5,365 nucleotides of DNA, taken from positions 1-5,365 of the forward strand of contig JBCDFC010000293.1 in the NCBI GenBank assembly GCA_039178805.1, given 5' to 3'. Positions 4,936 to 5,365 of the stretch are shown here, piece by piece (position 1 is the stretch's first letter; the number at the start of each line of letters is the position of its first letter). The stretch comes from Thermohalobaculum sp039178805 (GTDB lineage: Bacteria; Pseudomonadota; Alphaproteobacteria; Rhodobacterales; Rhodobacteraceae). A program made the translations under genes and the position numbers. Below the pieces are notes generated by a model. The model worked only from the letters and a program-made list of their open reading frames with translations, had not been told where the DNA came from and made no database searches.

Positions 4936-5365
4936 ATGTGGGTGCGGCGGATGATGTGCTTTGGTCGGTGGATGACGTCGGCTGCCGTCTTCTCCAGCGC
5001 GATCATGCTGTCGGTTGCCGCGCAAGGCGCAGACCCCGGCCCTGCGCCGCCCGCGCCGATCGTCGCCTTCACCATCTCCGACGGGCGCCGTATCGACGAT
5101 AGCTTGACCGGGCGGACGGGCATCGCCGCGCGCGGGTTGCGGCTCTACGAAGATGCTGCACGGTCGGGCTGCATCTCCTGCCATGGGGTGCCCGACGCGC
5201 CCGGCCTGACAGGTGCGGCGATCGTGGCGCGCTCGGCCGGCCCAAGGCCGGGTGTCCCTGCGCTCGATGCGGTCGGCATCCGCCTCACTGCCCCAGAGAT
5301 CCGTCTCTGGCTGGTGGCGCCCGCGTTCCTGACAACCGCGCCCGGCAAGCAAAGCATCTATGCCG
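4936..5365 (+). CDS. SoxX-like exported monohaem cytochrome c, N-terminal part
   Basis: The first 143 codons are visible; the gene runs off the right edge. A long signal peptide (basic MWVRRMMCFGRW, hydrophobic core to about 27, likely cleavage after VAA or AQG near 29-31) exports it to the periplasm. A Pro/Ala linker follows, then the SoxX-like pattern: IVAF (42-45), SLTG (56-59), GIAARGLRLY (62-71) and the c-type haem site CISCH (79-83). Further on are VGIRLTAPEIRLWLV (113-127) and IY (141-142). SoxX is the small subunit of SoxAX, which couples thiosulfate to SoxYZ in the periplasm. Where SoxX has the haem Met in a MPxFY block, this protein has KQSIY (138-142), and no Met occurs after residue 24. 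I chose ATG 4936 because GAGG lies 5 bases before it; GTG 4918 and ATG 4951 or 4954 are alternatives. Another class of c-type cytochrome remains possible. Confidence 0.8.
   Translation, partial: MWVRRMMCFGRWMTSAAVFSSAIMLSVAAQGADPGPAPPAPIVAFTISDGRRIDDSLTGRTGIAARGLRLYEDAARSGCISCHGVPDAPGLTGAAIVARSAGPRPGVPALDAVGIRLTAPEIRLWLVAPAFLTTAPGKQSIYA

Overview
The window is GC-rich, densely coding DNA. The gene set is a DUF805 membrane protein, TelA and XpaC, a ChaN-type lipoprotein, TusA, and a SoxX-like cytochrome c. Together with the protein sequences, this points to an alphaproteobacterium, most likely of the Rhodobacterales (Rhodobacter/Roseobacter type). That placement is an inference from family resemblance, not from a marker gene.

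Left part, minus strand. A run of genes is read right to left. It begins with a 46-residue lipoprotein gene (2901-2761). This overlaps by 4 bases (GTGA) an XpaC-family membrane protein gene (2764-1847). A 123-base spacer carrying a short tandem repeat follows, then a TelA/YaaN 'toxic anion resistance' gene (1723-497). A strong hairpin (463-488) lies just past the telA stop. After a 413-base gap with no convincing gene, the first 27 codons of a DUF805 membrane protein (83-1) run off the left edge. XpaC and TelA are a conserved pair (xpaC-yaaN in Bacillus subtilis) linked to envelope and tellurite-type stress. The mini-lipoprotein looks like a translationally coupled third member of the unit.

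Middle part, plus strand. Divergent from that operon, across a 279-base control region with a perfect 12-base palindrome, is a ChaN-family lipoprotein gene (3181-4248). Its fold signature is clear. However, both GxxH motifs that define the ChaN/TIKI/EreA superfamily are altered (GAVQ and ANRY), and a conserved Glu is replaced by Gln. It looks like an inactivated or repurposed paralogue.

Right part. A TusA-family sulfur carrier gene (4744-4460, minus) converges on the ChaN gene, with a perfect 8-bp-stem hairpin between them. Divergent from tusA is the start of an exported monohaem cytochrome c (4936 to the right edge). It has the SoxX pattern (SLTG, then CxxCH, then a conserved Arg/Thr/Leu region), but Lys stands where my recalled SoxX consensus has the Met ligand. 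TusA beside a SoxX-like cytochrome suggests sulfur-compound oxidation or trafficking; this is inference from context.

The most noteworthy items are the mini-lipoprotein coupled to xpaC, the ChaN homologue without its signature residues, and the SoxX-like cytochrome without a visible Met ligand.
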